38,071 bases of DNA from an uncultured Cellvibrio sp. (lineage in GTDB: Bacteria > Pseudomonadota > Gammaproteobacteria > Pseudomonadales > Cellvibrionaceae): positions 1-38,071 of the forward strand of contig CAMLOU010000025.1 in the NCBI GenBank assembly GCA_946481735.1, written 5' to 3'. A program made the position numbers and the translations under genes. The first letter of the stretch is position 1, and each line of letters begins with the position of its first letter. Of the stretch, positions 37,201 through 38,071 are shown piece after piece. Below the pieces are notes generated by a model. It worked only from the letters and a program-made list of their open reading frames with translations, was not told the DNA's origin and did not search any database.

Positions 37201-37233
37201 ACCCGGATAGCAATATCCGGGTTTTTACTTTTT
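37201..37233 (+). terminator. Intrinsic terminator after prc
   Basis: ACCCGGATA (37201-37209) and TATCCGGGT (37214-37222) form a perfect 9-bp stem closed by a GCAA tetraloop (GNRA type), followed by TTTTTACTTTTT. It ends 26 nt before xthA, so xthA may be read through it or from a promoter I cannot see. Confidence 0.9.
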
Positions 37234-37258
37234 AACCTACTGATTAGTCTTAACCACT

Positions 37259-38071
37259 ATGAAAGTCGTTTCGTTTAATATCAACAGCATTCGCTCACGC
37301 CCCCACCAATTACAAGCCGTCGTCGATAAATACGCACCGGATTTTATCGGCTTGCAAGAAACCAAAGTCAACGACCCGGATTTTCCCCTGGCAGACATCG
37401 AAGCCTTGGGTTATCACGTGGCCTTTCATGGGCAGAAAACTCATTACGGCGTCGCCCTGTTATCCAAGCACCCGTTTTTAAGTGTCATTAAAGGCTTTCC
37501 TGAAGATGGCGAAGACGCGCAACGGCGTTTTATCGGTGGCACCTTCGCGTCTCCTTTGGGTGGCGAAATTACCGTATTGAATGGTTATTTCCCCCAGGGC
37601 GAAAGCCGCGACCATCCGATCAAATTCCCCGCCAAACAAAAGTATTATGCAGATTTGTTTGCTTACCTTAACAGCGCGCACAAACCGGAAAACCAGATAC
37701 TGGTGATGGGCGATATGAATATCTCGCACCAGGATTGTGATATCGGCATCGGCGAAGAAAATCGTAAACGTTGGTTGCGCACCGGCAAATGCAGTTTCTT
37801 GCCGGAGGAACGCGAGTGGCTGGCGCAATTGATGAGTTGGGGTTTGAAAGATACCTTCCGCGAATTAATGCCGGACGATAACAGTTTGTTCAGCTGGTTT
37901 GATTACCGCAGTCGCGGTTTTGAAGATAACCCACGCCGGGGTTTGCGTATCGATTTGATCCTGGCTTCGCATAATTTGCAGGATCGTTGTGTGGAAGCCG
38001 GGATTGATTATGAAATCCGCAGTATGGAACGGCCTTCTGATCATTGTCCGATTTGGGCCAGGTTTCAATAA
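37259..38071 (+). CDS. xthA: Exodeoxyribonuclease III
   Basis: AP endonuclease and 3'-5' exonuclease of base-excision repair. The 270-aa protein (E. coli 268) has the EEP-fold residues: E34 in LQETKV, Y110 in NGYFPQG, D152 and N154 in MGDMNIS, D232 in RIDLIL and the D261-H262 pair in SDHCPI. It is complete, since its TAA is the last codon of the window. No clear ribosome binding site precedes the ATG. It follows the prc terminator by 26 nt. Confidence 0.97.
   Translation: MKVVSFNINSIRSRPHQLQAVVDKYAPDFIGLQETKVNDPDFPLADIEALGYHVAFHGQKTHYGVALLSKHPFLSVIKGFPEDGEDAQRRFIGGTFASPLGGEITVLNGYFPQGESRDHPIKFPAKQKYYADLFAYLNSAHKPENQILVMGDMNISHQDCDIGIGEENRKRWLRTGKCSFLPEEREWLAQLMSWGLKDTFRELMPDDNSLFSWFDYRSRGFEDNPRRGLRIDLILASHNLQDRCVEAGIDYEIRSMERPSDHCPIWARFQ

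Overview
The window is a 38 kb piece of a gammaproteobacterial chromosome of moderate GC content. Gene content and order resemble the Pseudomonas/Cellvibrio branch: thrC-hom-dsbC-xerD is followed by rpsP-rimM-trmD-rplS, and thrS-infC-rpmI-rplT-pheS-pheT-ihfA-merR-tRNA-Pro matches the order I remember from Pseudomonas aeruginosa. A FabY-type ketoacyl synthase and a TtgR/AcrR-type efflux locus fit too. A Cellvibrio-like organism (Cellvibrionaceae) is my best inference; the sequence alone does not prove it. I see no mobile element, prophage, CRISPR array or broken gene.

Layout. 1-4.8 kb (minus): threonine biosynthesis (hom, thrC), the periplasmic isomerase dsbC and the recombinase xerD. 4.9-7.0 kb (minus): the ribosomal/tRNA-modification operon rpsP-rimM-trmD-rplS. 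7.2-10.2 kb: fabY diverging from a GlxA-type AraC regulator. 10.3-13.5 kb: ibpA, an SDR39U1-type epimerase, a ribosome hibernation factor, SapC and tRNA-Pro(GGG). 13.65-21.1 kb (minus): the translation superoperon from thrS to ihfA and merR. 21.4-23.0 kb (plus): DoxX, an ECF sigma factor and a small zinc-binding anti-sigma factor. 23.0-34.7 kb: two complete RND efflux modules, tetR-MFP-RND and acrA-acrB-oprM, the latter with a divergent acrR. 35.1-38.1 kb (plus): the periplasmic protease prc and exonuclease III xthA.

The genes are mostly housekeeping, and I find no clear new multi-gene system. The most interesting signals are regulatory. (1) The thrS leader holds a 7-bp stem with a 7-nt loop that carries a threonine GGU anticodon exactly where a tRNA would place it, just upstream of the ribosome binding site. 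(2) ibpA has a sigma-32 promoter and a ROSE-like RNA thermometer. (3) infC appears to start at AUC. (4) A 22-bp perfect palindrome fills the spacer of the acrA promoter, and related TGAATG/CATTCA half-sites sit upstream of the neighbouring tetR. (5) A DoxX/ECF-sigma/anti-sigma cluster has no obvious target gene. Many start codons were moved from the longest reading frame to an internal start with a ribosome binding site or family-typical N-terminus; each entry says why.
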